NCBI GenBank assembly: GCA_025356615.1
Contig: JANXSH010001202.1
Span: forward strand, 1-13,644
Source of the DNA: Planctomycetia bacterium
GTDB lineage: Bacteria > Planctomycetota > Planctomycetia > Gemmatales > Gemmataceae
Length of the DNA: 13,644 bases
Direction of reading: 5' to 3'
The notes under the pieces are model-generated. The model was not told where the DNA came from. It did no database searches and saw only the letters and a list, made by a program, of their open reading frames with translations. Positions 1-6,055 of this stretch are shown in pieces. The position numbers and the translations under genes were made by a program. Position 1 is the first letter of the stretch. Every line of letters begins with the position of its first letter.

Positions 1-242
1 GGGGTTCGGTCTGGAAGAGCCAAGAGCGATAAGGACTTACGTCATCCTTGCAATACGTTGTAAAAGGGAGGGGGAGCACGACCGGATCAGGGGGAGACTT
101 CACGCCTTCAGACATGCCTCCGGCTCCCCCTCCCCTTTAGGGGAGGGGGCTGGGGGGTGGGGTCCGCCGCTGGGAGACCTCACCAACTCTCTTCGACTAT
201 TGAAACAGGTGTCGGCCCGCCCGAGAGATTCACGGACCATTT
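1..242. other. Non-coding stretch downstream of the kinase gene
   Basis: No convincing gene is visible here. The stretch lies past the stop codon of the minus-strand kinase and contains the GC-rich palindromic repeat described separately. Open frames here are short and lack family-like sequence. The left neighbour is outside the window. Confidence 0.6.
66..165. repeat. GC-rich palindromic intergenic repeat, copy 1
   Basis: A perfect 10-bp stem is formed by CCCCCTCCCC (126-135) and GGGGAGGGGG (140-149) around the loop TTTA. A competing 12-bp pairing is possible between GGGAGGGGGAGC (66-77) and GCTCCCCCTCCC (123-134), so the two stems exclude each other. Read on the minus strand, the tail GACCCCACCCCCCAGCCCC resembles copy 2 near 3999-4016, so the two are probably the same dispersed family in opposite orientation. 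No T-run follows on either strand, so a simple intrinsic terminator is unlikely. Similar C-rich/G-rich intergenic palindromes are common in many bacterial genomes. Confidence 0.6.
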
Positions 243-1853
243 TCATGGCGCGGGCGGGAAGATCGCCATGCCGACGACCTTGCCCGCGCGCGTCTCGAAG
301 CCGATTCCCAGGACAGGGTAGCGTCGCACCTCAGCGTGGCCGCCCTCGGGGAGATCAACGTCTTCGAGTTGAGGTCGCTGATCGTCGTAGACGTTCTGCA
401 CCTCGCCCGAGTTACTGCCGACACGGATGCCGCGACGGCTGGGATCCCTTCGCTGCGTCGTGAGGACGGCGACGACCTTCTCCTTGTAAAAGATCACATG
501 GAGCGAGCGGTCCCGCGTCCAACTGATGGACAGGCGATCCAGTGTCGCGTCACTCAGGCCGAGGTCCTCGGGGCGGACGATGTGGCCGATGTGGTCTTTC
601 GTTCGAGCGAGCTTCCAGGGGTTGCCGACTTCGGCGAGTGCGAGGTCCGCGTGCTTGAATACGGCGTCCGGACTGTCGCCGATCTGGATGCCGTGGAGGG
701 CTTCCGGCCCCGTCGCAATGGGGGGAGAGAAGAATAGCCACTTGACAAGGACGCCCAGCACCGCCAGGAGCGCGACGGCTCCCGCGCCGATCAGCCACTT
801 GCGGCGAGACCATGCGGGCCGGGCGGGGGTGTGGGTCACGGTCGAGTCTTGGGACTTGCGCGAGGCGACGAGCTTGGAGAGGGCACCGGGGGGCAAGAGG
901 AGGACGCCGCTGGCCTTGCCGAGTTCCTGGAGTTGGAGGTAGACCTCGAGCGCCCCCTTGGGTCGGTCGTGGGGCACCCGCTCGAGGCATTTCTCGAGCA
1001 TCGCCTGGAATTGTGGCGTGGCCTCGGGGCACATCTCGGTGAGCTTCTTGTGCTGGATGTAGGGGAGCTGGCCCGTGATCGCCTCGAAGATGACGAGTCC
1101 GGCGGCGTATAGGTCGGTCCGCGCATCGACTCGTTGCCCGGCGAGTTGCTCGGGGGCCATGTAACGCGGCGTGCCCAGGACGGCCCCGGCGTTCGTCAGC
1201 GCGGTCTTCTGGTCGTCGATGTCGTCGCGGTAGATGCGGGCGATGCCGAAATCGAGGACGCGCGTGTGCAGCCGTATGCCGCTCTGGCTGAGGAGGAAGA
1301 CGTTGTCGGGCTTGATGTCGCGGTGGACGACGCCCTTGTCGTGCGCGTGGATGAGGGCGAGGAGGAGTTGCCCGGCGAGTTGGAGGCCCGCCTTGAAGGG
1401 CAGCGGTCCTTCCGAATTGAGCCGCTCGCGCAGGGACAACCCCTGGAGGAATTCCATGACCAGGTACGGCCCGTGAACCGGGTCGAGTCCGTAGTCGTGG
1501 ACGACGACGATGTGAGGGTCGGAGAGTTGGCTGGCGATGCGGGCCTCGCGGTGGAAGCGGGCGTCGAACTCGGCGTCGCTCCGCAACTCGGGGTTGATGA
1601 GCTTGACCGCGACCTCGCGCTGGAGCGTGATATCGACGCCGCGATACACCTTGGCCATGCCGCCCCCGCCGCGCAACTCCTCGATCCGGTAGCGCCCGCC
1701 GATGACTACGGGCAACGCGATGTCGCCGGGGCGTGGCACGGCCAGGCCCGTGGCCGAGCAGTCGGTGCGCGTAGCGGCGGTGTCGTCGGGGCGACCGGGG
1801 TTGCCGGCGTTGCCGGCTTCGCTGGGGGTGGAGCGTGAGGTCGGGGGTTGCAT
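243..1853 (-). CDS. Membrane-anchored Ser/Thr protein kinase with periplasmic sensor-like tail
   Basis: This is a 536-residue Hanks-type (PknB-like) kinase. The kinase domain spans about residues 52-312: glycine loop GGGGMAKVY (62-70), ATP-binding Lys84 in VAVK, catalytic loop HRDIKPDN (177-184, Asp179), DFG (201-203) and GTPRYMAPE (227-235). It is an RD kinase with all key residues present, so it should be active in phosphorylating Ser/Thr on cytoplasmic partners, which are unknown. A linker leads to one transmembrane helix (about 353-375), then a C-terminal region of about 160 residues expected outside the membrane. That region carries two similar stretches, GIQIGDSPDAVF (388-399) and GIRVGSNSGEVQNVY (475-489), reminiscent of BamE-like modules. 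The ATG at 1853 has GAGGA about 8 bases upstream, inside the 13-base gap after the hydrolase gene, so the two are probably cotranscribed. The signal it senses cannot be told. Confidence 0.93.
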   Translation of the reverse strand: MQPPTSRSTPSEAGNAGNPGRPDDTAATRTDCSATGLAVPRPGDIALPVVIGGRYRIEELRGGGGMAKVYRGVDITLQREVAVKLINPELRSDAEFDARFHREARIASQLSDPHIVVVHDYGLDPVHGPYLVMEFLQGLSLRERLNSEGPLPFKAGLQLAGQLLLALIHAHDKGVVHRDIKPDNVFLLSQSGIRLHTRVLDFGIARIYRDDIDDQKTALTNAGAVLGTPRYMAPEQLAGQRVDARTDLYAAGLVIFEAITGQLPYIQHKKLTEMCPEATPQFQAMLEKCLERVPHDRPKGALEVYLQLQELGKASGVLLLPPGALSKLVASRKSQDSTVTHTPARPAWSRRKWLIGAGAVALLAVLGVLVKWLFFSPPIATGPEALHGIQIGDSPDAVFKHADLALAEVGNPWKLARTKDHIGHIVRPEDLGLSDATLDRLSISWTRDRSLHVIFYKEKVVAVLTTQRRDPSRRGIRVGSNSGEVQNVYDDQRPQLEDVDLPEGGHAEVRRYPVLGIGFETRAGKVVGMAIFPPAP

Positions 1854-1866
1854 GGCGTCGTCCTCG

Positions 1867-3876
1867 TCATCGGCCCGCGCCGGGCAGGGTCCAGGAGTCG
1901 TCGAACAGCCCCGCCGTCTTTACTTCGACGCCGAGGGGGTCTTCTTTGGAGCCGGACAGCCCGAGGACGGCGAAATCGCCGAGCCGGGGGTAGAGCAAGG
2001 CGTTCGTGCCCTCGAAATCCTCCTTGTGGAACGTGTGGCCGCTGTTGAGGACGACGTAGCGTTCCGGCGCGAGCGGGCTCGGGTAGATCATTACCGGGAC
2101 GTGGCCCGCCGCCTCGTAGTCCTTGCCGCCCCACCGGATCGCCTTGGCCGACCAGGCGATCGGCAGGCGCGGTACGACCTGCCCGAGGAGGGAGTTCGAC
2201 GAGGGGTCGCCGAACAGGATCAGGTGCTTCGTCGCGATGTCGTCGGCGGTCACGTCGGAGTCGTTCTTGATGGGCAGCTCCCCTCGCAGGTACTTCGCCC
2301 ACTCGGCGGCGAAGCGCTCGAGGTTCTTTCGCGCGTACTCCTCCGTCGCCTCGTGCCACGCCTTCCCGGTGCCACGGACGCACAGGAATGGCCCCGTGAA
2401 GGCGTCGTCGATCGGCCCCTGGAGGCCAGCGATCTTGTGCGGCTTGCGCAGGCGATCGACGGCGATGCGCTCGGGCAACACCGTGGACCACTTGCCCCCC
2501 GTCTTTTCCAGGTAGACGAACAGGCCGCCGCTTCGGGACAGGTTCGGCTTGACGGCGGCGAGATTCTGGCCGTCGATGTCCACGGTGATCTCTTCGCGCG
2601 TCGCGCCCGGCCAGAGGCTCAGGCGGAGTTGTCGCACGTTCGTCGTCTTCACCGCGAAGCCTTCTTCGAGGTGGTCGGCCTCGACGCGGGCGCGCTTGTA
2701 GTGCCGCTCGAGGGCGAAGAGTTCGACCCAGAAGCACGACGAGTAGCGCAGCGTGTGGGTGACGAAGCGGACCTTCTTGGGGTAGGCGGGTCGGCCCTCG
2801 TCGGCGTGTTTGGCGTACTCGACCTCGGCCTTCTCCTCCCACTCGGCGGGGAACGAGTGCTTCAGCTTCGGCGCGACGAGGTGCGTCATCGAGAGGCCGA
2901 GCGGCTTCAGGCGCGCCTCGATGTTGCGGGCCGCAGCGATCTGGGCGTCCTCCTCGCCGGAGTACGCGACGACGGGCACGTTGGCGACGTTCTCGGCGTA
3001 TTCGACCGCGTCGTAGATCGACAGGCACGCCTCCTGGTGGTCGGGCAGCTTCGCGGGCATCTTGCCGACGTACCCGTGTGTCGCCGTGAACCCCGCGCCG
3101 GGGCCGAGGACGACGAACTGGTCCGGGCGGTGTAGCCCGAGGTGCCAGGTGCCCGCGCCCCCCATCGAGAAGCCGCGCAGGACGACCCGCGTCGAGTCGA
3201 TGTGGGCACCACGTTTCTGCAGATTCTCGACCGCGATGAAGTGTTCGACCGCCTCGAAGACGTCCGTCTCGCCTGCCCAGCGGTAGGCGTTGTTGCCCCG
3301 ACCGAAGATGTCGATCCGAACGCCGGGCAGGGACTCAGGGGCAGCCTTGTCGCCGCGATGGCGGTGCAGGAAGCTCACCTCGGTCAGTCCCGCGTCTCGC
3401 CCGTGGAGGACCACATCCACGCGGTGCGGCTTGCCGCGATTCTTCGCGTAGTCGGCAGGCAGGGTGACGGCGTAGGGCTGGAGCGAACCGTCGATGCGCG
3501 AGCGGTAGGCGCGGCAGGAGGTCTGCCCGGCGGTGCCGAGCCAGGGCGATTCGCCGCGCGACGCCAGGTCCGCCCGGAGCAGCCCTTGATCGAGGACCGT
3601 GACGAGACCCTTGGTCGTGCCGGGGTAGAATTCCTCGTGCTTCAGTGCCCGCTTGACCGCGACGAGGTACATTTCCACGTCGGCCAGGTGGGGGTCGCGC
3701 ACCCCCTTCGCGCGGAGGTCTTCGAGGGCGGTAGTGAGCTTCGCGGCGCGGAGGTCGATCGTCTCGCGCGTCTCCTTGTCAGGCGGCGTGAGTTTAGGGG
3801 GCGGGAACGTCAACACCGGCTGCGCGGCCAGGATGGCTGTCAGCACCAGCAACAGAGCGAACACAGGCCAACGCAT
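1867..3876 (-). CDS. Secreted alpha/beta hydrolase (esterase or S9-type peptidase-like)
   Basis: A 669-residue exported protein. The ATG at 3876 is chosen over longer in-frame starts because GGAGGG (3883-3888) sits 6 bases upstream and it opens directly into a signal peptide (MRWPVFALLLVLTAILAAQ). The longer reading runs through the palindromic repeat at 4000-4045 and gives Arg/Pro-rich nonsense. The alpha/beta hydrolase core lies at about residues 125-345, with nucleophile elbow GFSMGG (Ser237), probable acid Asp310 in GEED and His340 in LKHSF. The first strand and oxyanion region is VVLHGRDAG (155-163). This matches secreted esterase or prolyl-oligopeptidase-like proteins common in planctomycetes; the substrate is unknown. 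Residues 350-669 are an unusually long extension with LILFGDPSSN (552-561) and VVLNSGHTF (608-616), possibly a second domain. It is the first gene of an operon with the kinase, 13 bases downstream. Confidence 0.85.
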   Translation of the reverse strand: MRWPVFALLLVLTAILAAQPVLTFPPPKLTPPDKETRETIDLRAAKLTTALEDLRAKGVRDPHLADVEMYLVAVKRALKHEEFYPGTTKGLVTVLDQGLLRADLASRGESPWLGTAGQTSCRAYRSRIDGSLQPYAVTLPADYAKNRGKPHRVDVVLHGRDAGLTEVSFLHRHRGDKAAPESLPGVRIDIFGRGNNAYRWAGETDVFEAVEHFIAVENLQKRGAHIDSTRVVLRGFSMGGAGTWHLGLHRPDQFVVLGPGAGFTATHGYVGKMPAKLPDHQEACLSIYDAVEYAENVANVPVVAYSGEEDAQIAAARNIEARLKPLGLSMTHLVAPKLKHSFPAEWEEKAEVEYAKHADEGRPAYPKKVRFVTHTLRYSSCFWVELFALERHYKRARVEADHLEEGFAVKTTNVRQLRLSLWPGATREEITVDIDGQNLAAVKPNLSRSGGLFVYLEKTGGKWSTVLPERIAVDRLRKPHKIAGLQGPIDDAFTGPFLCVRGTGKAWHEATEEYARKNLERFAAEWAKYLRGELPIKNDSDVTADDIATKHLILFGDPSSNSLLGQVVPRLPIAWSAKAIRWGGKDYEAAGHVPVMIYPSPLAPERYVVLNSGHTFHKEDFEGTNALLYPRLGDFAVLGLSGSKEDPLGVEVKTAGLFDDSWTLPGAGR

Positions 3877-3882
3877 CGACCG

Positions 3883-3888
3883 CCCTCC
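3883..3888 (-). promoter_or_regulatory. Ribosome binding site that sets the hydrolase start
   Basis: GGAGGG on the minus strand, 6 bases before the ATG at 3876. It supports this start, which begins with a signal peptide, over the in-frame upstream start at 4164. Confidence 0.75.
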
Positions 3889-3997
3889 GGGAGAGAACCG
3901 TCCCCTATAGACGATAGCCCATCGAGGGGAGGGGAACAAGGGGCGGGAAGAGGGAAGAAGGCGGTCCTCTGGATTTTGTCGCGACTCGTCGGCGCGA

Positions 3998-4048
3998 AGA
4001 CCCCACCCCCAACCCCTCTCCCTGCGGGAGAGGGGTTTTGGGGGTGAG
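3998..4048. repeat. GC-rich palindromic intergenic repeat, copy 2
   Basis: A perfect 12-bp stem AACCCCTCTCCC (4011-4022) / GGGAGAGGGGTT (4026-4037) closes on the loop TGC. It extends by five more C-G pairs (4006-4010 with 4040-4044) across a 2-base TT bulge. It lies between the end of the lipoprotein gene and the start of the hydrolase gene. The flank GACCCCACCCCC is shared with copy 1 on the opposite strand. It has no T-tract, so it is more likely a REP-like dispersed element than a classical terminator, though it could still protect or end the lipoprotein transcript. Confidence 0.7.
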
Positions 4049-4135
4049 ATCCTTTCGGGCTGAGGTCCTATGAAGGCCGACATGACCGCCGGTCTGCTAT
4101 GGCGCCTGGTTCGGCGGAGTTCGACGCCCACGGCC

Positions 4136-5305
4136 TCACTTCTTCTTCGATACGTTGCGAACAAGCGTGCCGGCCGTCTTCTTGCCGGCCACCACTTCCA
4201 CCTCCGCCTCGCTCTTGCCGCGCACTGCCCGGTACTTCCCGGCCGGTATCCCGTCGATCGTCACGGTCTTGTTGCCCATCTTCACGTCGGCCACTTTGCA
4301 CGCATTGCGAATCCACATATCGAACGGGATATCGAACCGGTCGAACTCGAGCGGCACTAGAGAAAGGATGGTCTCGGTCTTGTCGTTCGCTTCCTCGTCC
4401 GGCAAGGTGACGACGACGCTGCCCATCTTCGCGGGGTCGATGGTCAAATCGACCGTCAACTGGTCGCCCTCCTTCACCGTAACCTTTTTCCAGGCGGCCA
4501 CAACTTCTCCGCGACGAACATAGACGTTATAGTCTCCAGGTGCCATCTTCACGTGCTTGTAGCCCAGGCCGTTCGTCGCGTGATTGGAGATGCTCGTGAG
4601 CTGCGGCTTGAAGGTTTCCGAGGTCGCGAATTCGCTGCCGGCGGGAGAGAAGTTGGTTCCGGCCAAGTTCAACGAGTCCTTCCCGTTCGTTCCCTTGCCA
4701 ACGAACCCGGCCGAGAGGGACTCTTTTTGCCAGTTGCCCACCATGATGATCTTGCCGCGCACATAGGGGGCGTCGTCGGCGTCGGGCGGGTCCGCTGCCA
4801 TCTTCTTGATCGTGGCAGTGAAGGTCCCGGTCAGGTGCGTGTTCCCCGGTTTGCCAACGCGCAGGTCGAGTGAGCCTTCCAGCGACTTCGACGTCTGCTT
4901 CGTGATCTTCAGGGTCATCGTGTAGTCATTGGGGAATGCGAAGTCGGTGCTGGGGAGGGGCTGGCCCTCCCTGACCGAGAGTTGAATGACTGGGCTGCCA
5001 AAATGATCCCCGCCATATTTCCATTCCTTGCCTTCGAGCTTCGGATCGTCCGACTGGGGTAACGCAAACCAGATCTCCATGTCCGCAAAGAAGTCCTTGC
5101 CCATGCGGAACGACAGCTTGCGTTCTTCGTAGTTGACCTGGTCCGGCTTGAAAGGTTTACCCTTGATCGACCCGGAAAGCTCGGGCGTCGACGTGCGTGG
5201 ATCGTTTTTCGGCATCACGACGGGCGCGGTCTGCGGATCGGCCTTCTTGTTCTGACAGCCGACGAGGGCGAGTATGACGAGCAGGTATAGGCAACGCGAG
5301 CGCAT
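4136..5305 (-). CDS. Putative lipoprotein with carboxypeptidase-regulatory-like modules
   Basis: A 389-residue protein of unknown function. It starts with a lipoprotein signal peptide ending in the lipobox LVGC (Cys17), so it should be lipid-anchored outside the cytoplasmic membrane. The ATG at 5305 is preferred because GGAG (5312-5315) lies 6 bases upstream; a GTG at 5317 would place that motif inside the gene. Residues 45-170 look like a beta-rich domain (LSGSIKGKPF and following). Residues 253-290 (MAPGDYNVYVRRGEVVAAW, then VTVKEGDQLTVDLT) and 348-380 (VTIDGIPAGKYRAVRGKSEA and on) look like two Greek-key modules of the carboxypeptidase-regulatory or Cna-B type. The protein ends in the basic tail NVSKKK. 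It appears monocistronic, with a long leader. Such lipoproteins are frequent and poorly characterised in planctomycetes. Confidence 0.85.
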   Translation of the reverse strand: MRSRCLYLLVILALVGCQNKKADPQTAPVVMPKNDPRTSTPELSGSIKGKPFKPDQVNYEERKLSFRMGKDFFADMEIWFALPQSDDPKLEGKEWKYGGDHFGSPVIQLSVREGQPLPSTDFAFPNDYTMTLKITKQTSKSLEGSLDLRVGKPGNTHLTGTFTATIKKMAADPPDADDAPYVRGKIIMVGNWQKESLSAGFVGKGTNGKDSLNLAGTNFSPAGSEFATSETFKPQLTSISNHATNGLGYKHVKMAPGDYNVYVRRGEVVAAWKKVTVKEGDQLTVDLTIDPAKMGSVVVTLPDEEANDKTETILSLVPLEFDRFDIPFDMWIRNACKVADVKMGNKTVTIDGIPAGKYRAVRGKSEAEVEVVAGKKTAGTLVRNVSKKK

Positions 5306-5311
5306 GACAGT

Positions 5312-5324
5312 CTCCACGAATCAG
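5312..5324. repeat. 13-base direct repeat, copy 1
   Basis: CTCCACGAATCAG, also found exactly at 5648-5660. On the minus strand this copy contains the GGAG ribosome site of the lipoprotein gene. Confidence 0.6.
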
Positions 5325-5417
5325 GGCAGAGGCCAGCGAACGTAGCCCACCAGTGGGCCGCTGCCGAGGTGCAGTGGGCAAAGCGAACTTCGAGGGACTT
5401 AGAAAAACCAACCCACG

Positions 5418-5453
5418 GCAGAAGTCGCTATTCATTTTTCCGGCGACTTCTGC
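5418..5453. other. 11-bp hairpin in the lipoprotein leader
   Basis: GCAGAAGTCGC (5418-5428) pairs perfectly with GCGACTTCTGC (5443-5453) around a 14-base A/T-rich loop. It lies about 110-150 bases upstream of the lipoprotein start. It could be a leader RNA structure or a protein-binding dyad. There is no T-tract after it on either strand, so it is not an obvious terminator. Confidence 0.55.
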
Positions 5454-5574
5454 GACCACCCTCCGGTCGGCTTCTCGCCGCCGAACCACCGATTCGGTCT
5501 CACTCTGCTTGATAGCCTTATCCATCCTCTCGCCGTCGTCAAGGGTTTTATGGTTCTCCACCAATCGTGCTGAG

Positions 5575-5646
5575 AACGTTTAGCCGCGACGCCACGCGAC
5601 GAGGAGCGCGAGGCGAGCGCTCCGCTTCGCGTCGCGGCTAAACGTT
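5575..5646. repeat. 72-base palindromic element with 18-bp perfect terminal arms
   Basis: AACGTTTAGCCGCGACGC (5575-5592) is exactly inverted at 5629-5646. A second, inner stem GGAGCGC (5603-5609) / GCGCTCC (5617-5623) with a 7-base loop forms a bulged cruciform or hairpin. Each end carries AACGTT, itself palindromic. Size and shape fit a REP- or MITE-like dispersed repeat. No T-run follows, but it lies 49 bases past the glnK stop and could also act as a 3' structure for that operon. Confidence 0.7.
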
Positions 5647-5647
5647 C

Positions 5648-5660
5648 CTCCACGAATCAG
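5648..5660. repeat. 13-base direct repeat, copy 2
   Basis: CTCCACGAATCAG begins one base after the palindromic element at 5575-5646 and matches 5312-5324 exactly. Confidence 0.6.
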
Positions 5661-5694
5661 CACTCTTCTCGGGAGGGGATATTGCCATCCCTCC

Positions 5695-6048
5695 TCACGG
5701 CCCGATCGCCTCGGGGCCGCGTTCGCCGGTGCGGATGCGGACGCAGTCCTCCAGCGACAGCACGAAGATCTTGCCGTCGCCGATCTGGCCGCACTCGGGG
5801 GTGCGGGCGGCGTGTACGATCGCCTCGACGGTCGCCTCGACGAACGGCTCGTTGACGGCGATCTCCAGTTTGACCTTCGGCAGGAGCCGAATCTGGATCT
5901 CGGTGCCGCGGTACATCTCCGTGTGGCCGCGCTGCCGGCCGCAGCCGCGCACGTCGCTCACGGTCATCAGGTAGACGTCGCGCTCGTTCAAGGCGGCCTG
6001 GACCGCCTCCAGGCGCTCGGGACGGATGATCGCAACGATGAGTTTCAT
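5695..6048 (-). CDS. glnK: PII nitrogen regulatory protein (GlnK-like) lacking Tyr51
   Basis: A 117-residue PII signal protein. PII trimers bind ATP/ADP and 2-oxoglutarate and control ammonium channels and nitrogen enzymes. The family pattern is clear: MKLIVAIIRPERLEAV at the start, T-loop GRQRGHTEMYRGTEIQIRLLPK (37-58, shown here as residues GRQRGHTEMYRG then TEIQIRLLPK), IGDGKIFVL (89-97) and VRIRTGE (103-109). The T-loop keeps Gln39, Arg47 and Lys58. The tyrosine uridylylated in enterobacterial PII (Tyr51) is Ile51 here, so control by that modification is unlikely. The B-loop reads TPECGQIGDG (83-92), about three residues longer than the usual TGKIGDG, with Gln at the usual Lys. The gene starts 7 bases after the amt stop, with GAGGAG inside the last amt codons as ribosome site, so it forms an amt-glnK operon and probably gates that transporter. 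Confidence 0.93.
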   Translation of the reverse strand: MKLIVAIIRPERLEAVQAALNERDVYLMTVSDVRGCGRQRGHTEMYRGTEIQIRLLPKVKLEIAVNEPFVEATVEAIVHAARTPECGQIGDGKIFVLSLEDCVRIRTGERGPEAIGP

Positions 6049-6055
6049 GGCCTCG

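Larger units (their letters stand above)
5306..5694. other. Non-coding region between glnK and the lipoprotein gene
   Basis: About 390 bases with no convincing gene. It holds an 11-bp hairpin (5418-5453), a 72-base palindromic element (5575-5646) and a 13-base direct repeat (5312-5324 and 5648-5660). A weak minus-strand promoter is possible, TTGACG (5537-5542) and TAAGGC (5515-5520) 16 bases apart, which would give the lipoprotein mRNA a leader of about 200 bases. The -10 match is poor. A minus-strand open frame from 5564 into the lipoprotein gene reads plausibly at its beginning but turns into out-of-frame noise, so I do not call it. Confidence 0.5.

Noticed and set aside
1706..3028. Minus-strand open frame of 440 codons in another frame
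   Set aside because: Arg/Pro-rich shadow of the hydrolase and kinase genes, which have clear motifs in their own frames.
1702..3135. Long plus-strand open frame of 477 codons
   Set aside because: It is antisense to the hydrolase and kinase genes, has no family-like sequence, and arises from high GC at third codon positions.
3877..4164. N-terminal extension of the hydrolase to 4164
   Set aside because: It reads through the palindromic repeat and lies before a good ribosome site and signal peptide at 3876.
5157..5564. Minus-strand frame of 135 codons upstream of and overlapping the lipoprotein gene
   Set aside because: Its first third reads plausibly but it runs out of frame into the lipoprotein gene and becomes Arg-rich noise; no ribosome site or family match was seen.
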